A DNA stretch of 64,000 bases from Engraulis encrasicolus. Lineage: Eukaryota; Chordata; Actinopteri; Clupeiformes; Engraulidae. The DNA lies in contig NC_085866.1 in assembly GCF_034702125.1 (NCBI RefSeq), positions 19,940,815 to 20,004,814 of the forward strand. Reading direction: 5' to 3'. Made by a program: the position numbers and the translations under genes. Below are positions 44,803 to 57,130 of the stretch, piece by piece. Position 1 is the stretch's first letter. Every line of letters begins with the position of its first letter. The notes under the pieces are model-generated. The model saw only the letters and a list, made by a program, of their open reading frames with translations. It made no database searches and was not told where the DNA came from.

Positions 44803-45239
44803 TGGGAATGAGAGTGTGTGTGTGGGGGGGGTCCTGTTGTTACGCAAGCAAGCTCCCAAACAGGCCTGCCAATTGGAAGAGAGGCTGTGATGATGGTGAT
44901 GATGATGATGATGATGATGATGTTGATGATGATGAGTCTCCCATCAGAGTGACTTCCTTGGAAGTTGCCTAAGGAAAATGTCTTCCTTACAGGGGGACAG
45001 ATGCTGAGGCGCATGGCCAATAACGGGGTGGGGTGAGGTGAGGGCCAGGGAGTGAGAGCACGTGCCTGCTCACAATCTTGCCTTGCGTGCCGTTTAAGCA
45101 CCACGGCATCACTTTTTAGCCCACAGGTTAGAGCCAATGCACGTAGATCACTGTAGGGTAAAGGCCTGTAGACCCCTATTGGCCCCAGTTGGTGTTTATC
45201 CCCAAAAAAATAATAATACTTGTTTTGGGAATTTTGCCT

Positions 45240-45480
45240 AATAAGAGTTTTCAAAGACAGTGAAGATGGTGACAGGAAATAAGAGGGAAAGGGGGCTGGG
45301 AAATGACCCAGGTCAGATTTGAACATCCAGCATCCCCCAAAATCATGTTTGACCCTGCCGTGATTCAATCGGTAGGGCACTGCATTGCTACACCGGCGAC
45401 CCGGGTTCGATTCCAGCCCGGGTCTTTTGCTGACCCCTTCCTGTCTCTTTCTCCCCACTTGCTTCTTGTCAAACATAACA
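45240..45480. mobile_element. two SINE family B copies, head to head
   Basis: About 45240-45345 is an inverted fragment (AAAGACAGTGAAGATGGTGACAGG). About 45350-45480 is a direct copy (GCCGTGATTCAATCGGTAGGGCAC; B box GGGTTCGATTCC; tail CCTGTCTCTTTCTCCCC). Confidence 0.7.
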
Positions 45481-45660
45481 TAACCTCCCCCCCTTCCCCC
45501 TAAAATAAATAAGAAGCATGTTTTTAAATGACTCAGCAAGGTAACTGTAGTCAAAGTGAGCCCCTTTGTAACCTTGTCGCCCCCCCTCCTAGCTCACTCT
45601 GTTGATGGGTATGACGCTCTATGTAACATCATCCCACCTTCACTGTAGACACACGCAAGC

Positions 45661-45865
45661 CAGGCTTGTACGAAATTCCCAATTGAAAGAATTTCAATTC
45701 AAAGTAATGTCATAATACGAACACTAGGTGTTGCTGTTCTATATACTTTCAATGGGTGGTGTAGATTAAATTCAAAGAAATTCAAGGTAATGACACCACC
45801 TAGTGTTCGTATTATGGCATTACTTTGAATTGAAATTCATTCAATTCGGAATTTCGTACAAGCCT
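45661..45865. mobile_element. 205-bp palindromic MITE, copy 1
   Basis: Near-complete inverted repeat starting CAGGCTTGTACGAAATTCC and ending GGAATTTCGTACAAGCCT. It has the same length and sequence as 61280-61484. Flanks show no clear target duplication. Confidence 0.9.
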
Positions 45866-46009
45866 GCTGCAGGCTGACACACCTGCTGCTGTGGCCACTA
45901 TTCCATTTCTCTTCAGGTTTAATGGCATCAGGCAATATGATGAGTCTATCTACTGTCCGACTGTACATCCTCAATTTTGAAGATATGACTGATGCTCATA
46001 TTGAGAGGA

Positions 46010-46800
46010 CAGAGGGAGAGAGAGAGAGAGAGAGAGGCTGGAAATTAGTGGGGACGACGGATAGGGAAGAATCGGGGAAACACATGAGCTCGGTTTGAAC
46101 TGGAACCCGGCTTCCAGGAGAACTCATGATATGGCACCTTGGCCTACTGACCCAAGGCACTCGCAATACTAATGTACAGTCATGATCTAGGATCATCTTC
46201 AGGTTGTGTGCTACCAGGTGTAAGCAAAGGTCACTGTAGTGTAGCGAATGGGGAGTAGATTTAAGTAGTAGAGACTTGAGTTGCCCTGCCGGGACTTGAT
46301 CCCAGATTCTCTGGGGTACCACACTGGGACTCTGACCGCTACACTAAAGAGCCAGGCTCATTGGTGTGACAGTCAGAGCACACCCACAACCCTAGTGATT
46401 AGCCACTCCATCCCAGTCACATAGAGGGTTTTAAGTGACAGCTTAAGTTCACACATGTATGTGTTCAAGAGAGACGGAAGGAGAAAAAAGACAGAGTCCC
46501 AGAGAGACAGAGCGAAAGAGAGAGAGACTGAGAGATGGCAGCGAGGGTCTGAGAGAGAGAGAGAGAGAGAGAGACTGAGAGATGGCAGCGAGGGACTGAG
46601 AATGAGAGAGAGAGAGAGGGAGAGAGAGGCCACTCAGGCAGTAGTGGGCGAAAAAGAGAGGAACTGTAAGAGAGTGAGTGAGTGAGAGACTGAGAGATGG
46701 CAGCGAGGGACTGAGAGAGAGAGGGAGAGAGAGACCATTCTTGGCAGTAGTGGGCGAGAAAGAGAGAAACTGTAAGAGAGTGAGTGAGTGAGAGACAGAA
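46010..46800. repeat. purine-rich (GA)n region with SINE fragments
   Basis: (GA)n blocks alternate with an ACTGAGAGATGGCAGCGAGGG unit present at about 46526, 46574 and 46690. Inverted tRNA-like fragments lie at about 46040-46160 and 46270-46360. Adjacent frames are low-complexity and not credible as protein. Confidence 0.75.
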
Positions 46801-47123
46801 CCCGGGTGACAGTGGAATGTGTCAGTGTTCCGGCAAGCCACCATGCTCCCAAACTGCAGCACATAAACATTCCTCCACCCCTGTGTCACAGCTGAGCCCT
46901 CGCCCGCTCTTGCTGTAAAAACACAGGCAGTAATTAAAACCAAAAAACCCGGCACTTTCCCCCCCCTTTGTCTTCAACCAGCCCCCCTTTTTTAGTGGTG
47001 GATTGCATTTAAACAATGAGCCATTGATTTGGTGTTTTTCTCCCCAAGTATTTTTTGGGGTGGTGGGTGGTTGAATGGCGGTGCTCCACTCCAGAAATTA
47101 CAAATGCAGTAGGGAATTAAATA

Positions 47124-47128
<5 letters not shown>

Positions 47129-47189
<61 letters not shown>
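47129..47189. repeat. (GA)30 microsatellite
   Basis: Uninterrupted GA units. Confidence 0.95.
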
Positions 47190-47192
<3 letters not shown>

Positions 47193-47441
47193 ACACATGG
47201 ACGTTATTGATAGAGTGCCACCAGTACAAACGCATGCACACAAACACACACATGCCCACAAACACACACAAAAAAACAACACAGAACATGAGCTGAATGT
47301 ACGCTCATACAACCACAGTATACCTGGGAACCGCACGCCGATCAGCAACTATGATGAGAATCTATTTATCAGATGGAGCTAACCAGACGCATGCTGCGTT
47401 TCCAAGACAAGTCAACAAATAGCATTAATAAAAGACAGGAG

Positions 47442-47640
47442 CTGGCCCTACCGTGGCCAACCGGTGGGGCACTTGCCTGCCATGCGGCTGACCCGGGTTC
47501 GATTCCCGACCCCGGGTCCCGGGTCCTTCGCCGACCCCTCCCCGTCTCTCTCCCCATTCGCTTCCTGTCCACCTCTCACACTGACCTGTCAAATAAAGTC
47601 GAAAAAGACCCAAAAAATGTCTTATAAATAAGTAAATAAA
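47442..47640 (+). mobile_element. SINE family B, best copy
   Basis: tRNA-like head (GCCCTACCGTGGCCAACCGG, A-box region; GGGTTCGATTCCCGACC, B box), body CCCATTCGCTTCCTGTCCACC, end CTGTCAAATAAAGTC and an A-rich (TAAA)n tail to about 47650. Confidence 0.85.
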
Positions 47641-48059
47641 TAAATAAAGGCAGGAGCCAGAAGAGAGAGGGCACAGAGAGGTAAACTCATCCAACATGGC
47701 AGAGCAGAGCAGAGCAGAGGCAGCTCTTCAAGATGCAACACAAGGAAAAAAAAAAAAAACAGACATCTCAGTTGCCAAATCTACTTCATCACAGTACGCT
47801 ATACGTCAGGGCCACTGACAGCTCTGGCCGGACACGGGACAAAGTCATCTGTAAGGTCCCCCCACCCAAAATATATAATGTACTGAGAACCCAGTTCTGG
47901 GCCCTCAGCTTTCTCCCTGGGCCCGGGACATGTCCATGATGCACGTCTCTCCTTCTCTCTCTCCGTGCGCCCATGTGCGCTGAGTTTTTGAGGGAATGAT
48001 TGTCGTAAGATGTGAGTTGAGCTGCGCAAGCTGAGCAGCAGAGCACCACGGCTCTTTCC

Positions 48060-48064
48060 CTCCT

Positions 48065-48115
<51 letters not shown>

Positions 48116-48116
48116 C
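48060..48116. repeat. (CTTT)n microsatellite
   Basis: About 13 tetranucleotide units. Confidence 0.95.
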
Positions 48117-48339
48117 CACAACTCCTTATGTTTGGCTGAGGTGCTGTGACGAGGTGGCTTTTGTGGGGAGGCTCGGGGCGTTAGTCATGTTAATAATGTT
48201 CAACAGACTCAGACTCAGACGGTCCTGGCACAAAACTCACCTGTCACTTTTCAGGGCTGGGGAGGGGCGAGGATGCCGGGGGGGTGGGGGGGGGCATGAC
48301 AGAGCTCATGGCCTCTCCAGATGATGCGAGGGTTCACAG

Positions 48340-49880
48340 CCGTGTCATCGTGGTGGAGGGAGGAGGGGTGAGGGGTGTGGAGGAGCAGAGAAGGAGGATC
48401 AGAGATTCCGTCTCTCTTGTGGTGGTTGTGTGGTGTGTGGTGTGTGGTGTGGTACGGAGCGATGCGGAGGGATGGAGAGGAGTGGAAGGATGCAAAGTAA
48501 TATGGAGTAGAGTAATATGGCATGGTGTGAACTGTGAAGTGGAGTAGAGCAATATGGCATGGTGTGAACTGTGAAGTGGAGTAGAGCAATATGGCATGGT
48601 GTGAACTGTGAAGTGGAGTAGAGTAATATGGCATGGTGTGAACTGTGAAGTGCAGCAATGCAGAGCATGCAGAGCGATATGGTGCAGAGCAGTGTGGAGA
48701 AGATAGAGCACTGTGGGGTGGAGCAGTGTGGAGTGGTGTGGACTGGAGCAGTTGTAGAGCAGAAAGCGCCAGGAGTGCAAGAACTGTCATCCGGGAGTAG
48801 AGAGGTGCAGGGTGGAGTGGTGTGGTGTGGTGTGGTGTGGTGTGGTGTGGTGTGGTGTGGTGTGGTGTGGCGCAGCAGAGTGGTGCAGTGCACAGTGCAG
48901 AGCAGGGCACAGCTATGTGGACTGGGGTGAAGCAGTGTGGATGGCAGGAGGCAGATGGCTGTCACCGTGGAGCATTGCAGAGCAATGTAGAGCACTGTGA
49001 GGTGGAGCAGTGTGGAGCTCAGCACTCTGCTGTCAATGTGGAATGATGTGGAGCAGTAAGAAAGAGGTCAAGGACTGTCATCCAGGAGTAGTGCAGAGCA
49101 GAGTGGAGCAATCTGGAATGGCGTGGAGGGGATGGCAGGAGGAGCAGCACAGAGCAGAGTGGAGTGGTGTAGTGTGGAGCTCAGCTCTCTGGGAATCAGA
49201 GCAGAGGGCTGTCAACGAGGAGTGGCTTGGAGGGGTGTGAAGCAGAGCACTGTGGAGCAGTGTGGAGTGGTGTGTAGTGGTGTGGAGTTAAGCAATCTGG
49301 AGTGGCTTGGTGTGGATGGCAGAGGGCTGTCATTGGGGACCAACACAGAGCCGAGTGGAGCACTGTGGAGCGGTGCGGTGTGGTGTGGTGTGGTGTGGTG
49401 TGGAATGGAGTGGAGTGGTGCAGTGTGGTGTGGAGTGGAGTGGTGTGTAGCGATGTAGTGAGGAGTGGTGTGGAGCAGTGTGGAGTGGAGTGGTGTGGAG
49501 TGGAGTGGTGTGGAGAGTGGAGTGGTGTGGGGCGGAGTGGTGTGGAGTGGTGTGGAGTGGTGCAGTGTGGTGTGGTGTGGAGTGGAGAGTGGAGTGGACT
49601 GGAGTGGTGCAGTGTGTATTGGTGTGGAGTGGAGTGGTGTGGTGCAGTGTGTATTGGTGTGGAGTGGAGTGGTGTGGTGCAGTGTGTATTGGTGTGGAGT
49701 GGAGTGGTGTGGTGCAGAGTGACGAGAAGCACAGAGCACAGCTGATCATTGTGGAGTGGTGTGGACCTCTCTGGGAGGCAGAGCAGAGCAGAGTGGAGTA
49801 GTGCAGTGTGGAGCTCAGCTCCTCTCTCCGGGAGGCAGAGCAGAGCAGAGGGCTGTCATTGAGGACTTCATCTGGGGCCG
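48340..49880. repeat. GTGGA/GTGGT satellite with higher-order units
   Basis: About 1.5 kb of strongly strand-asymmetric sequence. Four 37-bp units (GGAGTAGAGCAATATGGC…) lie at 48504, 48541, 48578 and 48615. Pentamer runs (GTGGT)n/(GTGGA)n dominate 48810-48870 and 49370-49720. A CTGTCA(T/C)…GGAG box recurs at about 48785, 48958, 49076, 49208, 49328 and 49853. Confidence 0.9.
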
Positions 49881-50435
49881 TGAAGTGAAGTGAAGTGGTT
49901 CCAGAGGATGATTCGCTATGACTGAGGAACAGGCCAACTGGGAGCAGTCTGTCACGTCGCGGCGGAGCGAGGGAGGGAGAGGGAGAGAGAGGGAGAGGGA
50001 GAGAGGGAGGGAAGGAAGAAGTGAGAGGTCACGGTCTGTTTGTGTGCGGGAATAATAATAATGGTATGATCATCATGGCGTGTGTACGTAAATTACAACC
50101 CTCGCGACCCCCCCCCACTCCCCCCTCATCTGTCTCAGTTTAGCTCCTGTGACCATCCCACCCACCCACACAGACATACATATACATTACATTAAGCGCT
50201 TATAGACACATACGTACGAGTACACACGCAACCACACTCTGTACTGTACATGCATATATGCTCACATACTCAGACAGGGACATTGGATAGGCAAAGCACA
50301 CTAGGCGTGGACAGTGCGGCTGAAAGACAAATGCACGCACACAGGCACATTGCGTTGCATTTGCATGAGATACACACACACCCTATGTCTCGCACGCACG
50401 CATGTACACACAGACACATACACATGCCGATATCA

Positions 50436-50437
<2 letters not shown>

Positions 50438-50530
<93 letters not shown>

Positions 50531-50595
50531 ACACACACAGGCTCTGCCACAAACATATACACAGACACACACACACACACACATACACACACACT
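50438..50595. repeat. (CA)n microsatellite
   Basis: About 45 CA units, then an interrupted CA-rich tail. Confidence 0.95.
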
Positions 50596-50689
50596 CATAA
50601 CCCTCCCGCCTACAGCCCCGCTCCAAGCCCAACATATCCCTCTTCGAGGGGCGCGGAGCCTAAGCCACAGACATCACCCTGATTGCTCA

Positions 50690-51241
50690 CAGTGGTCCCG
50701 TGGTCTGTCCGCATTCCCAGCACTTATTCACACCGCTCCAAGTCCGCTCACTCGTGCCTTGCCGTTGCCACCCCCCCTCCTGGAAAGTAAAGCAGTGGCT
50801 GGACAGGCGCAGGCAGCAAAAAATGGCATTGCTGCTAGTCTGCCCCTGTCTGCCTGTGACACTGCCTGCCTGCCTGTCAGCCTGCCTGCCTGCCTGTGAC
50901 ACTACCTGCCTGCCTGTTTGCCTGCCTGTCTGTCTGTCGGCCTGCCTGTCTGCCTGCCTGTTTGCCTGCCTGTCTGTCTGTCGGCCTGCCTGTCTGCCTG
51001 TGACACTACCTGCCTGCATGTCTGCCTGTGACACTGTCTGCCTGCCTGCCTGCCTGCCAACCTGCCTTCCTGCCTGCCTTCCTACCTGCCTGCCTGCCTG
51101 CCTTTCCTGCCTGCCTGTCTGCCTGTGACACTACCTGCCTGCCTGCATGCCTGCCTGCCTGTTTGCCTTGCCTGTCTGCCTGTTTGCCTTGCCTGTCTGC
51201 CTGCCTGCCTGCCTTTCCTGCCTGCCTGTCTGCCTGTGACA

Positions 51242-51273
<32 letters not shown>

Positions 51274-51390
51274 TTGCCTGCCTGTCTGTCTGCCTGCCTG
51301 CCTGTCTACCTGCCTGCCTGCCTTCCTGCATGCCTGCTTGCCTGACGGCCTGCCTGCCTGCCTGTCTGTCTGCCTGCCTGCCTGCCTGCA

Positions 51391-51433
<43 letters not shown>

Positions 51434-53250
51434 GAATCCTGCATGGTCCTCATGGTCCACATTCCCTGTGCTTATTCACACTGCCCCGTGCACTCACTCA
51501 CTCACTCACTCACTCACTCACTCACTCACTCACTCACTCACTCACTCACTCACTCACTCACCCCAGGAAACCAGTAGCTGGATGCAGACTGTGAATGGCA
51601 GTGTTGGTCTGCCTCTGTCTGTCTGTCAACTTCTGCTCCGCTCACCCATGCCTCCCCAGGAAAGCAGAGTGGCTGCACAGGCACAGGCTGCATGTGAAGG
51701 ATGCCCTTGGGTAACGGAGGCCAACGAGCAGAGTTAGCATGGAACATTCGTAAACCTCCCTCCCGAAGCCTCATACAGTGCGGTAGCATTGGGCTATCGG
51801 ACCGACCCTTCAGCTCAGCGGTATCGTACTGTGCCTCCCATTCCGTACTGATGCGTTGACTGGGAGGTGGCAAGTTCGCGGCCCTGAGGGGGGCAAACTG
51901 TGCAGGAACACCTCGATTACACTTGCTAGTCTGCCTCTGGCTGTCTGCCTCATTTCATCAGGCCGTTCCCAGCACTTGTGAGGGGGACACACTGCACCAC
52001 TCACTCATGTCCTGCCTGCCTCCCCGGGAGAGGAGAGCCGTGACTGGGAAGACACAGGCTGTGAATGCTCCTCGTTGGTCCACCTCTGTCTGCCTTTTTC
52101 GGCCTGCCTGTCTCAGGCTGTGACTGCTTGCCTGTCTCCTACATTGTCGTGTGGTCTGGGTCTCCCAGTTCTTATTCCCATCGCTAAACTCAGTCATGTT
52201 TCCACATGAAAGCAAAGCGGCGCTCACTGGACAGACACAGGCAGCGAATGCCCTTATCCGTCTGCCCCTGTCTGCTTGCTACCAGCCTATGTCTCTCTGC
52301 TGTGTATCTGTCTGCTTGGTCTTGGATGCCATTGGTTCATTTCCAGCCTTTATTCCCACTGCTCAGCTCACACATCCCCACCAAGGATAGTCGTGGCTGG
52401 ACAGACTCAGGATGTAAATGCCCTTGTTGGTCTGCCTATGTCAGCCTGTGACTACCTGCCAGCCTACCTGCCTTTGCCAGCCTGTGACTATCCCCTTGCC
52501 TGCCTGCCTGTCTACCTGCCTGCCTGTCTGTCTGCCGGCCTGCCGGCCTGTCTACCTGCCTGTCTGTCTGCCGGCTTGCCTACCTGCCTGCCTGTCTGTC
52601 TGCCTGCCTGTCTGTCTGCCGGCCTGTCTACCTGCTTGCCTGTCTACCTGTCTGTCTGCTGGCTTTCCTACCTGCCTGCCTGTCTGTCTGTCTGCCGGCT
52701 TGCCTACCTGCCTGACTGTCTAAATGCCTGCCTGTCTGTCTGCCGGCTTGCCTACCTGCCTGCCTGTCTGCGCATCCTGCATGGTCCTGTGGTTTATCTG
52801 TGTTCCCAGTGCATATTCACTCTGCTCCACGCACTCACTCACTCACTCACCCCGGGAAAGGAAAGTGGAGGCTGGACAGGGACGGTCAGCAGCTGCCCTT
52901 GTTGGTCTGCCTCTGTCTGCCTGCCTGTGTGTCTGTCTGCTTGGTCCTGGATGCCCTTGGTCCATTTCCAGCCTTAATTTCCACTGCTCAGCTCACTCAT
53001 GTCCCCCCAGGAGAGGAAAGCACTGGCTGGACAGACACAAGCTGCAAATGTCCTTGCAAGTCTGCTTGTGTGCGCCTGTGACTGCCCAGCTGCACATCCT
53101 GCGTTGGTCCCGTGGTCTGTCTGCATTCCCAACACTTGCTCACACTGCGCCACACGGCACGCTCATGCCTCCCCCGAGAGAGGAAAGCGGTGGCTGGCTG
53201 GGCAGACACAGGTTGGCTTGTTGGTGACTGCCTGTCCAAGTAGGTCTGCC
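50690..53250. repeat. compound satellite: ~150-bp core plus (CTGC/CTGT)n expansions
   Basis: Diverged copies of a core (TTCCCAGCACTTATTCACACTG…GCTCACTCATG…AGGAAAGC…TGGCTGGACAGACACAGG…GTTGGTCTGCC) begin near 50695, 51440, 51640, 51960, 52150, 52325, 52780, 52945 and 53100. Several are followed by long (CTGC)n/(CTGT)n runs (50870-51430, 52450-52770). A (CACT)n run at 51490-51560 has grown inside one core. Confidence 0.85.
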
Positions 53251-53393
53251 TATACTAGCACTACCACAACCAGACATGACTGTCTTCCATGACCAATCAC
53301 CCCACCCCACCCTTACTTAATGTGCCACGTGTCTGAGTAGCCTGGGCCTGGATGGATCTGGCTCAGATACCCCACTAACACCACACATTACAC

Positions 53394-53761
53394 CAATGGT
53401 TCCCAAACTTTTTCAGCGGGGGCCCCCTTTTGGATTTAAGAATATTTTCACAACACCAACACCCACCATAGTCTTAGCCTAGCAATGGATTTCTAGTAGT
53501 ATTAGCAGGCAAACTATTAATGGAAAATAGGCATTTTTGCATATTGCTAGAAATCCACAGGGCAGCAAATAGGCCACATTTAAAACATTTTAACAATTAG
53601 CCAAACAAGTGTATACGGTTACTAACCCACTTATGGAATTATGTTAGCTGTTAACCTGTGGATTTCCCATTTTTATACAATGTCCCTTTTGTCCGCGACC
53701 GCCCTTCAGTACCTCCACGCCCCCCCAAGGGGTCTCGACATCCAGTTTGAGAAACACACTG
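53394..53761. mobile_element. hAT MITE with near-perfect 8-bp target duplication
   Basis: Ends CAATGGTTCCCAAAC and GTTTGAGAAACACACTG. The flanks CATTACAC (53386-53393) and CACTACAC (53762-53769) agree at 7 of 8. It has inserted at the edge of the compound satellite. Confidence 0.8.
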
Positions 53762-53805
53762 CACTACACGGTCACGTCACAGGCAAATCTTTCAACACAT
53801 ACTGT

Positions 53806-54005
53806 ACATCAGTGCTATTCATGTTCATATTCAGCACCAAGAGGGCTGAATGGAAAAAATAAATGGCTGTTCAGGGGCCATGTAAAACAAGACAACGCAA
53901 AAAAAATCCATTGGATTACATTCTATTTTAAGTTAGTCGCTGCGCTGGCTGGAGAAATTTTTAGATGGGCCACATCTGGCCTGTGGTCTGCTACTGTAGC
54001 TGAAC
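53806..54005. mobile_element. hAT-like MITE related to 8977-9120
   Basis: CAGTGCTATTCATG at the left; AGGGCTGAATGGAAAAAA, GGGGCCATGTAAAAC and GGGCCACATCTGGCC are shared in order with the earlier fragment. Confidence 0.5.
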
Positions 54006-54039
54006 ACCCAGCTTGCTGTCCATCATATTTTTTGATAAG

Positions 54040-54300
54040 AGGGGAAAAATGTCTCATGTCTGCACAGGAAAGCATTTGGCTGGACAGTGGACACAACCTT
54101 TGAATGCCACTCTGTAAATACCTGACTAGTCTGACTGCGTGTGGGTCTGTCTGCCCACCCCGGTCATGGATGTTTTTAGTCCAGACACCACTACTCTTCT
54201 CTTACCAGACATCACCACTACCAACCAGTCACCCTGCCCGAGACTGCCTGCCTCGGGGCCTGTCTCTCTGCCTACATATTAACGTATTAGCCCCTTAGTG
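54040..54300. repeat. isolated outlier copy of the compound-satellite core
   Basis: GCACAGGAAAGCATTTGGCTGGACAGTGGACACA…CTAGTCTGACTG…GTCTGTCTGCC matches the 50.7-53.25 kb core, separated from the array by two hAT elements. Confidence 0.65.
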
Positions 54301-54562
54301 CCGAGCCTCTGTTATAAGCTTATTAATCACCAAGTGTTAATATATTACTGAAGACTCTTGGTAGTGTCCCATCAATGTTGTTATGATGTTGTTGAGTGTT
54401 TTCAGCAATAATTAAGCAGTAATAAACGGTCATATAAAAATCATAGACAAATACACTACAACATACTAAGATAAATGAACAGTACCACTGCCACACTTTA
54501 CCACCAACCTCCACTACCAGACCGCCTTGGCCTTTCGTCTGGTATTTTAGGTTTTTTTTGTG

Positions 54563-54722
54563 GTCTTTTTGACTTGATTTATGATAGGACAGTGAAGATG
54601 GTGACAGGAGGCGAGTGGGGGGAGAGAGACGGGGGAGGGCTGGCAAAGGACCCGGACCGGGAATTGAACCCGGGTCAGCCGCATGGTAGACGAGTGCCCT
54701 ACTGTTTGGCCACGGCAGAGCC
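54563..54722 (-). mobile_element. SINE family B, inverted copy
   Basis: Minus-strand head GCTCTGCCGTGGCCAAACAG, B box GGGTTCAATTCCC, tail ending CACTGTCCTATCATAAATC. Confidence 0.8.
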
Positions 54723-54890
54723 TCGTCTGGTATTTCACCTCTCTATTCACCCGACCAACAAGTCTGTCACTTGTTACACATGGTGACGTATGAGCTGAAC
54801 AATGGCACAGACCAGACACAGATGAATTTTTCACCACATACAGTTCCAATAAGAGTAATAAAAAAATCCCTAGTGCTGTTTATTATCCAC

Positions 54891-54938
54891 CGTGTGTGTG
54901 TGTGTCTGTGTGTGTGTATGTGTGTGAGTGTGAGTGTG

Positions 54939-55012
<74 letters not shown>

Positions 55013-55140
55013 CGCGCACCAGCTACGTGTCTGTACTGTACAGTGTGTGCGTGTGAGTGTGCTTGTGTGTGTGTGCGTGTGCGCGCGCGTCAGTTAAGTG
55101 TAATGTACAGTGTGTGTGTGTGTGTGTTGTGTGTGTGTGT
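54891..55140. repeat. (TG)n and TG-rich microsatellites
   Basis: A pure TG block at about 54947-55008 is flanked by GTGTGAG units and further TG-rich stretches. Confidence 0.9.
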
Positions 55141-55367
55141 GCGTTGCAAATGGTATTGATTTGGAGTCTGCACTGATGGGGTCTGATGATGATTCATTGG
55201 GATTCCCGTTTGCGTTTTTGGCATCCATTAGCCTGAGATTCCATTGCGTCTGCCAGTGCCACAGCTGTCACCCCCCGTGACGCGACCGCACCGCCACACT
55301 GTACTGTACTGTTCTGGCTGGCTGATATCATAAGTGTATCATCTGGCTAGTCTCCTCCAACTCCCAT

Positions 55368-55627
55368 TGCCATTGTGACATAGCAATCCACAGCACACAA
55401 CAAAATTGCATTCATGCTTCACCGGTGCAAGGGGGCAGCCCCCAATGACACCCCAAGGGAGCAGTGCAGCGGGACGGTACCATACTCAGGGTACCTCAGT
55501 CATGAAGGAGGATGGGGCAGAGCACTGGTTAATTACTCCCCCGACCAACCTGGCAGGTCAGGAGTCGAACCGGCAACCTTTGGGACACAAATCTGAAGCC
55601 CTAACCGCTTACCCATGACAGCCTGAT
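55368..55627 (-). mobile_element. tRNA-derived SINE family C, copy 2
   Basis: Minus-strand A-box region GGTAAGCGGTTAGGGC, B box GCCGGTTCGACTCC, then the body with GTACCGTCCCGCTGCACTGC. It matches 19803-20105 over its full length. Confidence 0.8.
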
Positions 55628-55687
55628 CATGCCGTGACGTGTGCGTCAGTTTGCATCTTCTATTTCCCCATGCACTTTGGTTGCCGC

Positions 55688-55819
55688 CAGGGCTCTAAAT
55701 TAACACCAGCCAACCGGCCAAATGCTGGTGACATTTCAGTTTGGCCGGTAGAAAAGACCAACTTACAAGCCACTTTCACCCATTTTGGCTGGTGGTGAAA
55801 AAAGTTAATTTGGGCCCTG
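55688..55819. mobile_element. 132-bp hAT MITE with perfect 8-bp target duplication
   Basis: Ends CAGGGCTCTAAATTAACACC and GTTAATTTGGGCCCTG. GTTGCCGC flanks both sides (55680-55687 and 55820-55827). Confidence 0.9.
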
Positions 55820-56534
55820 GTTGCCGCACTGAATTGTGTCTCTGCTGCGTTGTGTGGAACGCTGCCTGCCTCCATCAAAAAGTCAGAAGACAGGTCGACC
55901 GTCGACGTCTGTCAGAGACGCTTTGACACATGGGACCCAGGCATGGCTGTGTTGGACTTGTGCTGTGTTCAGTGATGGGCTAATGGATGAATCAGTTACA
56001 ATCCTGTGCCACAAATTCCAAATGACTTGATTGAGAAGGTCAGTAGACCGAAAGCTTGGCCTATTAAAAAGAACACAAAGGGGATTTAAGTGTGCAGACA
56101 TTTTTCTTTCAATTTTACACAGTTTTTGTTTATGTTTGGCACCTTTTAATCGAGAGTGCGGTGTGATCCGGCTTTACACAAATGACTTGATTTACCAGCC
56201 CAATTCAGGCAGACAAGAGTTCAAGTCCAAACCAAGTCCAGCTTATTAGATAGTCCTACCAAGCCTTGTCTTTTGCAGGAAGCTGAATGAGTCCAGGAAG
56301 ACTGCCGGCTGATGGACGTTCCATTTAAATTCTATTCAATTCTTTATTTACATCAGACACAAACTCAAGGTATACAAAACAGTGAACTTACATAGCAAGA
56401 CAAATTAAGAAAAGAAAAAGAAAAATAGGAAATAAAACAAAATGCACACCCATCAGACATATAAGCTCTCTCTCTCTGGTGTCGCCTAAGCATGAAGGAG
56501 AACCTCACAGAACTCTTAGCTGGATTCACTTGAG

Positions 56535-56772
56535 TTGTGTTTCTCAACGGGCGCGGTATAGCCCCCCAGGGGGTGTTGGGGAGCTCTAGGGGGCGTTGAG
56601 ATGGATACCACTGAAAAGGGACGGCGCTCAGTTACCATTGGGGGCCATTAGTCTGTTTATTTTGAAATACTAAGGGAGGCATTGTTAGATTTATGATGAG
56701 GTCAAGGGGATGTTGGGAGGTTTGTGATGAGGCCAAGGGGGCGTTTGTTCAAAAAAGGTTGAGAACCACTGC
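56535..56772. mobile_element. hAT MITE (TCTCAAC…GTTGAGA family)
   Basis: TTGTGTTTCTCAACGGG and AAGGTTGAGAACCACTG form inverted ends. The interior CCCCCAGGGGG and GGGGCGTT blocks match the inverse of 25080-25300. The flanking 8-mers agree at only 6 of 8. Confidence 0.65.
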
Positions 56773-57130
56773 ACTAGGGTTTGAATTGTGCTGTTCCAAA
56801 CTGCACATTAATTTACAGCATATATTACAGCTCCCATGACTGCATCACAACCAGGCACAGGAGTGTACAAAGAGGTAGCTTACTGTACCATCTTGGTAAC
56901 TTCATCAACAATCTCGGAGTTATTATATGCTACTGGCAGCTTCTGGTAGCTGCTTTTCTTATACCTACACCATAAGTGGGCAGTATACATGGATGTACAG
57001 AAGGATTTAAACAGAGAGCATTTGATATTAAGAGAGCACATGCTAAACTTGCGAAGTAAGATGTTGGACTGGGCATACAGTTTAAGTCATTGGCAGTATA
57101 TGTCACGATCGTCACTGAGATCATCTGAAA

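Noticed and set aside
47450..47530. tRNA gene
   Set aside because: Same reasoning: followed by a body shared with copies at 4263, 45350 and 54563.
48251..49801. Frames of 100-220 codons with His-Thr-Thr-Pro or Val-Trp-Cys-Gly repeats
   Set aside because: Pentamer satellite read in different frames; no start context, splice pattern or family resemblance.
50687..53227. Cys-Leu-Pro-Ala repeat proteins resembling Cys-rich secreted proteins
   Set aside because: They are translations of CTGC/CTGT repeats, open on both strands.
54104..54298. Coding exon near the compound satellite
   Set aside because: The sequence is an outlier copy of the satellite core.
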